A stretch of DNA of 64,000 bases from Georgenia thermotolerans (GTDB taxonomy: Bacteria > Actinomycetota > Actinomycetes > Actinomycetales > Actinomycetaceae): NCBI RefSeq assembly GCF_009193185.1, contig NZ_VUKF01000004.1, forward strand, positions 1-64,000, written 5' to 3'. The translations under genes and the position numbers were made by a program. Each line of letters begins with the position of its first letter. Position 1 is the stretch's first letter. Below, piece by piece: positions 42,435 through 50,930 of this stretch. The notes beneath the pieces are model-generated. The model was not told the origin of the DNA. It was given only the letters and a program-made list of their open reading frames with translations, and ran no database searches.

Positions 42435-43190
42435 TCAGCGCACCGGCGCCTGCGTGGCCGCCTTGGCCGCGGCCACCGCGAGGGCGTCGGCGCGCTCGTT
42501 GTGCTCGTCGCCGGCGTGGCCGCGCACCCACTCGAAGTCGGTGCGGCCGGTGCGGGCCTCCAGCTCGGCGTCGATGGCCTGCACGAGCTCGAGGTTCTCG
42601 GGCACCTTGCCGTCGCCCTTGCGCCAGCCCCGGCTCTTCCAGCCCTTCGCCCACTTGGTGGCGATGTTGATGACGTACTGGGAGTCGGCCCGCACGAGCA
42701 GGTCGACCGCGGGGCCGGCGTGACGCAGCGCCTCGAGCAGGGCGAGCAGCTCGCCGATGTTGTTCGTCCCGTGCGCGAGCCCGCCCGACCCGGTCTCCCC
42801 CGTGGTCTGGTCCACCCACGCCCAGCCCGTCGGGCCGGGGTTGCCCAGCGCGGACCCGTCGGTGGCCACCACCTTGCCGTACCCGTCGGTCGGCCGCGGC
42901 GCGGGGGCGGCGGCCTTGGCGCGCGCACGCCGCGCCGGCGCGGCCGGCACCTCCTGCCGGCTGAGCCCCCGCCCCTCCAGCAGCGCGGCCACCCGCTCGG
43001 TGTGCCAGACGTAGAAGACGGTGCCGTCGCGGAGCTTGGCGTCCTTGGCGATGCCGTCGGCGACGGCGCGGTCGGTGGCGCTCGACCCGTCCTTGAGGCC
43101 CAGGGCGGTCAGGTGCGTGCCGACCTGCCGCGCGGTCAGGGCGAACATCGCGCCGAGCTCCGTCTGGGTCGACCAGGTCTTTCCTGCCAC
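42435..43190 (-). CDS. rnhA: ribonuclease HI with extra N-terminal domain
   Basis: A 251-residue protein. The RNase HI domain (about 104-245) has all four carboxylates: Asp111 (ATDGSALGNPG), Glu147 (NNIGELLALLEAL), Asp169 (ADSQYVIN) and Asp234 (GHAGDEHNERAD), so it should cut RNA in RNA-DNA hybrids. Residues 1-72 form another domain (TWSTQTELGAMFALTARQVG...LRDGTVFYVWHTERVAALL) that resembles a small winged helix of the phage antirepressor type; this is inference. A basic Ala/Pro linker joins them. The GTG start has GAGGAAG in front. Confidence 0.85.
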   Translation of the reverse strand: MAGKTWSTQTELGAMFALTARQVGTHLTALGLKDGSSATDRAVADGIAKDAKLRDGTVFYVWHTERVAALLEGRGLSRQEVPAAPARRARAKAAAPAPRPTDGYGKVVATDGSALGNPGPTGWAWVDQTTGETGSGGLAHGTNNIGELLALLEALRHAGPAVDLLVRADSQYVINIATKWAKGWKSRGWRKGDGKVPENLELVQAIDAELEARTGRTDFEWVRGHAGDEHNERADALAVAAAKAATQAPVR

Positions 43191-43489
43191 CGTCTTCCTC
43201 CTGTTCGTGGGCCGCGTCCGACACCCGGTCGCGTCGGGCCCGGACTACCTTCCTACGCCGCGCGGGGCGCGCCGGGCGCGGACACGCCCATCGCCGTCGT
43301 GCGCTGGCCCACACGCCGGAGCACGCGCCGCCGTCGTGGCTTCCCGAGGCACCGTCGTCGTGTTGCGCGGCAGCGCCGTCATCCTCGCTCGCCGACCCGC
43401 TCCCCGGGCGGCCCCCACCGAATTAGGATCGGTCGGAGAGCCGGGCCCGCCGCCCCGGGACCCGGACCGCGCTCGTTCGGGAGTGAGCC
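43191..43489. promoter_or_regulatory. 299-bp divergent region between rnhA and the EF-G-like gene
   Basis: It holds TAGGAT (43424-43429), a likely -10 box for the EF-G-like gene with a leader of about 55 bases. No gene or repeat is seen in the rest. Confidence 0.45.
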
Positions 43490-45565
43490 ATGGGCAACGT
43501 CGCCACCACCGCCGTCCGCAACGTCGTGCTGCTCGGCCACGCCGGCAGCGGCAAGACCTCGCTGGCGGAGGTGCTCCTGCACAGAGCGGGCGCGACCAGC
43601 CGGCTGGGCCGGGTCGACGAGGGCACCTCCGTGCTCGACGTCGACCCCGAGTCGATCAAGCGACGCACCACCCTCACCCTCGCCGTCGCGGCCCTCGACT
43701 GGACCTCCCCGGGCGGGGAGCGGTTCAAGGTCAACCTCCTCGACACGCCCGGGCACGACGACTTCGGCCAGGTCGTCGACGCCGCCCTGTCGGTGGCCGA
43801 TCTCGCGGTCGTCGTCGTCAGCGCCGTCGACGGCGTCCAGGCCGGGACCGAGCGGGCGTGGGCGCGCTGCGAGGAGCTCGGCCTGCCGCGCCTGCTCTTC
43901 GTCAGCAAGGAGGACAAGGCCGGCGCCGACTTCGAGGGCACGCTCGCCCAGCTGCGCGACGCCTTCGGGGCGGCGGTGCTCCCCCTCGAGCTGCCCGTCG
44001 GGAGCCAGCAGAGCTTTCACGGCGTGACGGACGTGCTCTTCGACCGCGCCCGGGAGTACGACGGCGAGGGCCGCGGCACCGACGTGGACGTGCCCGCCGA
44101 CCAGCTCGACGAGGAGCGGCGCCGCCACGACGAGCTCGTCGAGGAGGTGGTCAGCGGCGACGACGAGCAGCTCGAGCGCTACCTCGCCGGCGAGGCCATC
44201 TCCGCCGAGGACGTCGAGCGGACCCTCGCCACCGAGGTGGCCGCCGCCATGGTGTTCCCGGTGCTGCTCGGGTCCGCGGCGAGCGGGGTCGGCGTCGACC
44301 GCCTCGCCGACTTCGTCTGCGAGCTCGGCCCGTCCCCCGCCCAGCGGCCCGCGCACGTGCTCGTCGACGGCGCCGACACCGAGGTGCCCGCCGACCCGGC
44401 CGGCGAGCCGCTCGTGCAGGTCTTCCGCACCGTGGCCGACCAGTTCGTCGGCCAGGTCTCGCTGCTCAAGGTCCTCTCCGGCACCCTGCAGGGCGACGAG
44501 CACCTGACGAACACCAGCACCGGGACCGACGAGCGGTTGCACGGGCTGTTCTTCCTGCGCGGCAAGGAGCACCTGCCGGCCGAGGAGGTGGTCGCCGGCG
44601 ACCTCGCCGGCGTCGCCAAGCTGTCCGGCTCCCCCACCCGGTCCCTGCTGGCCCTGCCCGGGCGGCCGGTGGCCCTGGCCGCGCTGCCCGCCCCGGCCGC
44701 CGGGTTCACCCGGGCGGTGCGGCCGGTGACCCAGTCCGACGACGACAAGCTGCCCGAGGCGCTGCGCAAGCTGTGCGCCGAGGACCCGGGGCTCGTCGTC
44801 GTCCAGGACGAAGAGGCCGGGCAGGTGCTCGTCACCGCCGTGGGCGACACCCACCTGGCGGTGGCGCTGGAACGTCTCGAGCGCAAGTTCGGCGTCCGGG
44901 TCGAGACCGAGGACGTGCGGGTGCCCTACCGGGAGACGATCGCCCGGCCGGTGGAGGTCGAGGGCAAGGTCAAGAAGCAGTCGGGCGGGCACGGGCAGTT
45001 CGCCGTGGTCCAGCTCAAGGTGAGCCCCGCCCCGCGCGGGGCCGGGCTGGAGTTCGTCGACTCCATCGTCGGCGGCGCCATCCCCCGCCACTACCTGCCC
45101 GCTGTGGAGCGGGGCATCGAGGATGCGATGGCGCAGGGCGGCCCGCTGGGGCACCGCGTCACCGACCTGGTGGTGGAGTGCGTGGACGGCAAGTACCACT
45201 CGGTCGACTCCTCGGACATGGCCTTCCGCACCGCGGCCGCCCTCGGCCTGTCCCAGGCGCTCGCGCAGGCGGGGACGGTGGCGCTGGAGCCGGTGTGGTC
45301 GGTGAGCGTGACCGTGCCGAGCGGCAGCCAGGGCGACGTGCTGGCCGACCTGGCCACGCGCCGCGGTCGCGTCGTCGACACCGGCGGCGGGATCAACGGC
45401 GACGAGGTCATCGAGGCGCTCGTGCCGATGGCCGAGCTGCGCCGCTACGCCGTCGACCTGCGGGCGATCACCGCCGGGCGCGGGCGCTACCGCGCCGTGC
45501 CGGACCGCTACGAGCCGGTGCCGGAGAACCTCGCCGCCGCCACCAAGGCGGGCGCCGCGCGCTGA
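43490..45565 (+). CDS. elongation factor G-like protein EF-G2
   Basis: A 691-residue paralogue of EF-G. The GTPase domain has G1 GHAGSGKT (16-23), G3 DTPGHDDF, and SKED where NKxD is usual (G4). Domains II to V follow in the EF-G order, with VKKQSGGHGQFAVVQL in domain IV. The tip of domain IV and the spacing differ from true FusA, as in M. tuberculosis Rv0120c (fusA2). M. smegmatis MsEF-G2 binds GTP but did not replace EF-G. The ATG has GGGAGTGAGC ahead. It ends 9 bases from the stop of the converging glgC-like gene. Confidence 0.88.
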   Translation: MGNVATTAVRNVVLLGHAGSGKTSLAEVLLHRAGATSRLGRVDEGTSVLDVDPESIKRRTTLTLAVAALDWTSPGGERFKVNLLDTPGHDDFGQVVDAALSVADLAVVVVSAVDGVQAGTERAWARCEELGLPRLLFVSKEDKAGADFEGTLAQLRDAFGAAVLPLELPVGSQQSFHGVTDVLFDRAREYDGEGRGTDVDVPADQLDEERRRHDELVEEVVSGDDEQLERYLAGEAISAEDVERTLATEVAAAMVFPVLLGSAASGVGVDRLADFVCELGPSPAQRPAHVLVDGADTEVPADPAGEPLVQVFRTVADQFVGQVSLLKVLSGTLQGDEHLTNTSTGTDERLHGLFFLRGKEHLPAEEVVAGDLAGVAKLSGSPTRSLLALPGRPVALAALPAPAAGFTRAVRPVTQSDDDKLPEALRKLCAEDPGLVVVQDEEAGQVLVTAVGDTHLAVALERLERKFGVRVETEDVRVPYRETIARPVEVEGKVKKQSGGHGQFAVVQLKVSPAPRGAGLEFVDSIVGGAIPRHYLPAVERGIEDAMAQGGPLGHRVTDLVVECVDGKYHSVDSSDMAFRTAAALGLSQALAQAGTVALEPVWSVSVTVPSGSQGDVLADLATRRGRVVDTGGGINGDEVIEALVPMAELRRYAVDLRAITAGRGRYRAVPDRYEPVPENLAAATKAGAAR

Positions 45566-45569
45566 GCGG

Positions 45570-45598
45570 GGGCGTTACGCCCCTTCCGGGTAACGCCC
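45570..45598. terminator. hairpin between convergent genes, inside the glgC-like 3' end
   Basis: GGGCGTTAC (45570-45578) pairs with GTAACGCCC (45590-45598). The right arm and loop encode the last residues of the opposing gene. Confidence 0.55.
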
Positions 45599-46738
45599 GC
45601 CGGCGGGCACCCGCTTGCGCGGGTGGACGACGGCGTGCGCGCCCACCAGGGCGACGTCGTCGTCCGCCGCCTCGCCGCCCACCTCGGCGCGGCCGCGCAC
45701 CCGGGCGCCCTCGTCGACGACGGCGCGGCTCACCCGCGCCGCCGGGCCCACCCGGACGTCGTCGAGCAGGACCGCGTCCTCCACCACCGCGCCGGGGGCG
45801 ATGTGCACGCCGGGGCCCAGCACGCTGCGCCGCACCGTGCCCTGGACGACGACGCCGGGGGCCAGCACGACCGACTCCAGTTCCGCCCCCGGCTGCACCC
45901 GCACCGCCGCCTGGCGCAGGTCGCAGGTGGAGATGGGCCAGGAGGGGTCGTCCAGGCCGAAGGGCGGCTTGACGAGCAGGTCCAGGTGCGCCCGCCAGTA
46001 CGCCTCCACGGTGGCGATCGGCTGCCAGGAGGCGGTATGCCGGTACTCCCCCACGACGCCGCGGCGCACCATCGCGGGCAGCAGGTGCTCGCCGACGTCG
46101 CCCAGGCCGCGGGTGCCGCGGTCGTGGCGGGCCTGCTCCAGGCCGGCGAGGAGCGCGCGGGGGTCGAAGGCGAGGACGCCGGTGGTGACGAGCTCGCCGG
46201 CCGGCTCGGCCGGGCGGTAGGCGTAGTCGGTGACGACGCCGTCGCGGGCGGTGACGACGCCCAGGCGCGAGCGGTCGCCGTCGTAGCGGGTGGTCACGAG
46301 GGTGAGCTCGGCGCCGGAGCCCACGTGGTGGGCGACGACGTCGGCGTAGTCCATCCGGCAGACCGCGTCCGCGCCGGCGACGAGCACCACCTCCGGCAGC
46401 GCGGCCTCGATCGCCTCCGCGACCCGCCACAGCGCGTCGGCGCTGCCCGCGCGGCGCCCGCCCGGCTGGGGCGTCAGCACCCGCAGCCCTCCGCGCGTGC
46501 GGTCGAGGTCCCAGGGCCGCCCGCCGCCCAGGTGCTGCGCGAGCGACCCGGGGTGGTGCTGCGCGAGCACCCAGACGTCCGACAGGCCGCTGTTGCGGGC
46601 GTTCGACAGGGGGAAGTCGATGAGGCGGTGGCTGCCGGCGAAGCGTAGCGCCGGGACGGCCCGGGCCTCCGTCAGCGTCTCCAGGCCGGGACCGGCACCA
46701 CCGGCGAGCACGATGAGCAGCGTCCGGGTCGCGGCCAA
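45575..46738 (-). CDS. degenerate glucose-1-phosphate adenylyltransferase-like protein
   Basis: A 387-residue protein with a nucleotidyltransferase domain and a C-terminal left-handed beta helix, the GlgC arrangement (FPLSNARNSGLSDVWVLAQHHPGSLAQHL is well kept). The catalytic signature is altered: GGAGPGLETLTEARAVPAL where active GlgC has G-G-x-G-x-R-L-x-P-L-T-x-x-R-A-K-P-A. The Arg, Pro and Lys are missing. It may bind sugar nucleotides or effectors without making ADP-glucose. I chose the TTG at 46738 because GGAGG lies five bases before it. Confidence 0.78.
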   Translation of the reverse strand: MAATRTLLIVLAGGAGPGLETLTEARAVPALRFAGSHRLIDFPLSNARNSGLSDVWVLAQHHPGSLAQHLGGGRPWDLDRTRGGLRVLTPQPGGRRAGSADALWRVAEAIEAALPEVVLVAGADAVCRMDYADVVAHHVGSGAELTLVTTRYDGDRSRLGVVTARDGVVTDYAYRPAEPAGELVTTGVLAFDPRALLAGLEQARHDRGTRGLGDVGEHLLPAMVRRGVVGEYRHTASWQPIATVEAYWRAHLDLLVKPPFGLDDPSWPISTCDLRQAAVRVQPGAELESVVLAPGVVVQGTVRRSVLGPGVHIAPGAVVEDAVLLDDVRVGPAARVSRAVVDEGARVRGRAEVGGEAADDDVALVGAHAVVHPRKRVPAGGRYPEGA

Positions 46739-46973
46739 TGGAACCTCCGTCGCGGGTGGGCTCGCCGGCGGGGGCGAGCGGGTCGGCACCCAGGCTAAGC
46801 GACCGGACGGCGTCCCTCCGCCACGAGCGGGAGGGCCGCGGTGCGAGCGCCGCGAGCGCCGCCGTCCCGGTCCCCGGAGCGATGAGCCAGGAGACCGCGA
46901 GCGCCGAGCCCGGACGCCGCGAGCGCGGCCAGGATCGACGCGCGCCCGGGTCAGGATGCGGCGCGGGGCGTGG

Positions 46974-48131
46974 TCAGGGCCACAGTCGCGGTCGGCGCCG
47001 CGCGGCGAGGTCCTCGACCCATCCGAACAGGACGATCGCGGCCGCGATGAGCACCCAGGCCACGAGGAACAACACCCCCTGGTTGCCCAGCGGCACGTGG
47101 TCGGCCACGAGGGGGACGTCCCACAGGTCGTCGAGGACGAGGACGCCGAGCATGAGCGCCACCTCGTGCCACAGGTAGACCGTCACGGCGCGGGAGTTGA
47201 GCACCGTCACCGCCCGGTCCAGCGGGCGCACGCGGGCGAGCCAGCCGACCGTCGGGCGGAAGCGGAGCAGCGCCAGCACGAAGCCGGCCGACCACAGGGC
47301 CTGCCCCAGCGGGATCTCGTTGAGGTCGTACCCGACGGCCGGGTCGGGATGGGTGAAGGCCCACCAGGCGCCGATCGCCATGAGCACCACGGCGACGCCG
47401 ATGATCGGCAGGCCCCGCACGGCGTCGAGGACGCCGTCCCGGTGGGCGAAACCGAGGAGCCAGCACGTGAGGAAGGTCGCCAGCTCGACGGCGACCGCCG
47501 CGACGGGGTTGTCCGGCTGCCAGGCGGTCAGCACCACCACCGGCGCGAGGGAGAGCGCCAGCGTCGGGAGGGGGTAGCGCCGGAAGACCCGCAGCAGCAG
47601 CGGCGAGAGCAGCACGAACCACAGGTAGGCCCGGATGTACCACAGCGGCTCGACGAGCTGCTCGCCCCAGGCGTTGCGCGGCAGGTCGCCCACCGGCATG
47701 ACCCAGAAGGAGAGCTGAGCCCACCACGCGGCGGCGCCGGAGGACGGCGGCCCGAAGCCGTGCACCAGCATCGCCGGCACGATGCACAGCCCGAAGAACC
47801 AGAACGGCGGCAGCAGCCGGCGCAGGCGCCCGCGCACCACCGAGACCGCCGGGCGGTCGAGGGAGCGGGCCATGAGCGAGCCCGCCATCATGAACATCAC
47901 CCCGAGCGCGGGGAAGGCCAGGCTCAGCCAGGCGAGGTCGAAGGTGTGGTAGGTCACCACGCGGAAGAGGGCGAAGGCACGCAGCAGGTCGAGGTACCGG
48001 TCCCGCGGTGGCCGCGGCGCGCGGGATGCGGCGTCCGGCCCCGCACGACCGGGGGCCGTCGGCGCGGCGGCGAGCGTCGCCCCGGGCCTGCCGTGAGCGA
48101 CCTCGGCCGGTACCTGGTTCTCGCCGGTCAC
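46974..48131 (-). CDS. acyltransferase family 3 membrane protein (OafA/YrhL-like)
   Basis: A 385-residue integral membrane acyltransferase with about ten helices. RDRYLDLLRAFALFRVVTYH at the start and the His in VVTYHTF fit the family, which O-acetylates or acylates surface sugars. PLWYIRAYLWFVLLSPLLLR and VYLWHEVALMLGV are also typical. GTG at 48131 is preferred because GAGGA lies close upstream; the frame is open back to an ATG at 48224. It lies 174 bases downstream of the deacetylase/synthase fusion on the same strand, and is thus a good candidate for decorating its product. Confidence 0.85.
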   Translation of the reverse strand: MTGENQVPAEVAHGRPGATLAAAPTAPGRAGPDAASRAPRPPRDRYLDLLRAFALFRVVTYHTFDLAWLSLAFPALGVMFMMAGSLMARSLDRPAVSVVRGRLRRLLPPFWFFGLCIVPAMLVHGFGPPSSGAAAWWAQLSFWVMPVGDLPRNAWGEQLVEPLWYIRAYLWFVLLSPLLLRVFRRYPLPTLALSLAPVVVLTAWQPDNPVAAVAVELATFLTCWLLGFAHRDGVLDAVRGLPIIGVAVVLMAIGAWWAFTHPDPAVGYDLNEIPLGQALWSAGFVLALLRFRPTVGWLARVRPLDRAVTVLNSRAVTVYLWHEVALMLGVLVLDDLWDVPLVADHVPLGNQGVLFLVAWVLIAAAIVLFGWVEDLAARRRPRLWP

Positions 48132-48305
48132 CGGGTTCCTCGCCGGGCGGCCGCGCCCGAACCCGCACTCACCATCTGGTCCTCCCTCGACGTGGGACCG
48201 CTGCCGTCGGTTCGCCCCGCCCATTGTGCGCGCGCAGCGCCGGTCGTGAACGGGAACGGGGCGGCGGCACCGGGTGCCGGGGGTCCCTGGGGCGCCGTCA
48301 CCAGG

Positions 48306-50930
48306 TCAGGCACCCGCGACCCCCTGCCGCGCCGGCGCGAGGGCGAGGGACGGGAGGTTGACGGTGTTCATCCGCTCGGGCTTGTACCAGCCCATCACCC
48401 GCCCCTTGAGCGCCCGGACGAGCGAGGCGTACAGCAGGTAGAAGCGCAGCGGCTCGTAGATCAGGCGGTAGATCGGCACGATCGCCAGGTGCCAGGTCTT
48501 CTCGCGCACCAGCGCCAGCGCGACGATCGAGATCAGCAGGTGCATGCCCGTGACGAACGCCGCGAAGGCGGCGATGCTCTGCCAGTTGCCGCTGGAGATG
48601 CTCAGCGCGGCCACGAGGATGGTGAACGGCCCGAACAGCAGCGGGATGAGCACCGACAGCAGCGTGTACGGCATCGTCACCATGCCGAGCACGCCGTAGC
48701 GGGGGCGCAGGAGCATGCTGCGGTGCTTGGTGAGCGTCTGGATGTTCCCGTACGTCCAGCGCAGTCGCTGACGCGCCAGGCTGCGCACGGTGTGTGGCGC
48801 CTCGGTCCACGCGACGGCCGCGTTCTCCTGCATCACCTGGTAGCCGAGCTGATGGATGGACAGGGTGAGGTCGGCGTCCTCGGCCATGGTGTCGTGCGAG
48901 TACCCGCCCGCGCGCAGGACCGCGTCGCGGCGCCACCCGGCGCACGCCCCGGGCACGATGGAGATCGCGCCGACCAGTCCCTCGGCCATCCGGGTCACGC
49001 AGATGCCCGAGATGTACTCCAGGCTCTGCCACGCGGTGAGCAGGTTGCGCCGGTTGCCGACCTTGACGTGCCCGGCCACGGCGCCCACCCGAGCGCCGTC
49101 GGGGCCGAGGAAGTGCCGGGCGAGCATGCGGATGGTGCCGGGCTCGAAGAGCGTGTCGCCGTCGAGCGTGACGACGACCTCGCCCCGGGCGAGCGCGAAG
49201 CCATGGTTGCTCGCCGCGGACTTGCCGGCGTTGGGCTGGTCGACCACGCGCAGCTGCGGCCAGTCGCTCGCCGCCTCACGCAGCACCTGGAGCGTGTTGT
49301 CGGTCGAGCCGTCGTTGACGACGATGACCTCGAAGGCGGGGTAGTCGCTCGCCCGCAGGGCCGCGAGGGTCTTCGCCACCACCGGCTCCTCGTTGAAGAC
49401 CGGCAGGACGACGCTGACGAACGGCCACGGCCCGTCCGGGGCGACGGCGCCCCGGCGGCGCTGCCGGCGGTGGTTGAGCAGCGCCAGGACCACGTAGAGC
49501 AGTGACATCACGGTCAGCGAGACGATGCCGAACCAGAACAGCCACCCGACCAGGTAGCCCGGGGCGACCCACACCGCGGTCAGCGCCGCGAGGGTGGCCC
49601 GGTCGGCGACCGTCGGGCGGACGTCGTGCGCCGGGACGTACTCCGGCGGGAGGATCGGTGCCATGGTCGCGAAGGTGTAGCCCTGGGCCTTCGCCTCGTC
49701 GATGAACTTCTGGAGCATCTGCAGGGTCCCGGCCCGGTCGCCGCCGGCGTCGTGCATGAGGACGACGTGGCCCTCGCCGTCGAGCTCGGGCACGGGGATC
49801 TCCTCGCCGGGTCCGTAGTCCCAGTCGAGGGTGTCCAGGTCGTAGTTGACGTGGACGTACCCGAGCTGCTGGGCCTGCAGCACCGCCGTGGCGTTGGCGT
49901 AGGGGTCCCCACGCGGGATGCGGAAGAGCGGGGAGCCGTACCCGGCGGTGGCGCGCAGCGTCCGGTCCGTCCCGACCAGCTCCTCGCGGTCGCGCACGTC
50001 GGAGTTCTTCGAGAAGTCGATGTGGCGCATGGTGTGGTTGCCCACCATGTGCCCCTCGCGCACGATCCGGCGCAGGATCTCCTGGTTCTTGACCACGTTC
50101 TGCCCGAGCACGAAGAAGGTGGCCGGCACGCCCTCGTGTGAGAGCAGGTTGAGCACCTCGGGGGTGTAGGTGGCGTCCGGGCCGTCGTCGAAGGTGAGCA
50201 TGAGCTGGTGGTCGGGCACCTTGCCGAACTCGTCGATGACGAACTCGTTGTCGCCGACCTCGGCGATCTCGTCGTCGTCGAGCTCGCGGAGCACCTCGCC
50301 GCTGAACGGGTCCTTGAGGACGACGGGGTCCGCGCTGGTGTCCACCGCGGCGACCCGGTTGAAGGCGTCCCCGCCGTCGGCGCTGAGGACCGGCAGCTCG
50401 TCGAGCTTGCCCTCCGCCTCGAGCTGGCGCGGGTACCCGGGGCCCTTGTTCTCACTCGGCCACCAGGTCGGCGCGAAGGCCCCCGGCGCCGTCCAGGCCG
50501 TCAGCCCGGCCAGCAGCACGGTGACGATGCCCACCGACGCCCGCACCCGCTGCCAGCGGTGCCCACTGGCGTCGAAGAAGATGGGCCGGGACGACGGCGG
50601 CCCGGCCTGCCCGGCCTGCCCGGCGGCGTGCCGGGGGGCGCGGCGACCGCGCCGGGACGACGGCGGGTCCGCCTCCCCGGGCATGCGGTGCGCGGGGGCG
50701 CCGTCCGTGGGCGGCCGGGAAACGGGGGCGTCCTGCACCGGCGGCTGTCCGCCGGCGCTCCTCGAGTCGTCGTGAGTCCGGACCCCCGGCCCCGGGAGGT
50801 CCGGTTCGATGTGGTTGACGTCGCCGACCTCGTCGGTCGGGACGCCGGCACCAGGAGCCTCCGGGACGGGGGCGACCGCGTCGCCCCTGCGTCCCCTGAC
50901 CAGTCTCCCGAGTGTTTGCGCAACGCTCAT
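48306..50930 (-). CDS. polysaccharide deacetylase / family 2 glycosyltransferase fusion
   Basis: An 874-residue membrane protein. After a disordered start (1-125) and one helix (about 131-150), an outer NodB deacetylase domain (about 240-430) has LTFDDGPD (Asp248, Asp249), the zinc histidines His299 and His303 in GNHTMRHIDF, and the RIPRGDP and LMHDAGGD motifs. A helix pair (about 448-485) leads to a cytoplasmic GT2 synthase domain (about 500-730) with VNDGSTDNT, DGD (590-592), EDAD (684-687) and QRLRW (721-725), followed by C-terminal helices. It should extend a beta-linked N-acetylglucosamine chain and remove acetyl groups as it emerges, like PgaC plus PgaB or Streptomyces MatB. A GGAGAGGG site precedes the ATG. 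Confidence 0.9.
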   Translation of the reverse strand: MSVAQTLGRLVRGRRGDAVAPVPEAPGAGVPTDEVGDVNHIEPDLPGPGVRTHDDSRSAGGQPPVQDAPVSRPPTDGAPAHRMPGEADPPSSRRGRRAPRHAAGQAGQAGPPSSRPIFFDASGHRWQRVRASVGIVTVLLAGLTAWTAPGAFAPTWWPSENKGPGYPRQLEAEGKLDELPVLSADGGDAFNRVAAVDTSADPVVLKDPFSGEVLRELDDDEIAEVGDNEFVIDEFGKVPDHQLMLTFDDGPDATYTPEVLNLLSHEGVPATFFVLGQNVVKNQEILRRIVREGHMVGNHTMRHIDFSKNSDVRDREELVGTDRTLRATAGYGSPLFRIPRGDPYANATAVLQAQQLGYVHVNYDLDTLDWDYGPGEEIPVPELDGEGHVVLMHDAGGDRAGTLQMLQKFIDEAKAQGYTFATMAPILPPEYVPAHDVRPTVADRATLAALTAVWVAPGYLVGWLFWFGIVSLTVMSLLYVVLALLNHRRQRRRGAVAPDGPWPFVSVVLPVFNEEPVVAKTLAALRASDYPAFEVIVVNDGSTDNTLQVLREAASDWPQLRVVDQPNAGKSAASNHGFALARGEVVVTLDGDTLFEPGTIRMLARHFLGPDGARVGAVAGHVKVGNRRNLLTAWQSLEYISGICVTRMAEGLVGAISIVPGACAGWRRDAVLRAGGYSHDTMAEDADLTLSIHQLGYQVMQENAAVAWTEAPHTVRSLARQRLRWTYGNIQTLTKHRSMLLRPRYGVLGMVTMPYTLLSVLIPLLFGPFTILVAALSISSGNWQSIAAFAAFVTGMHLLISIVALALVREKTWHLAIVPIYRLIYEPLRFYLLYASLVRALKGRVMGWYKPERMNTVNLPSLALAPARQGVAGA

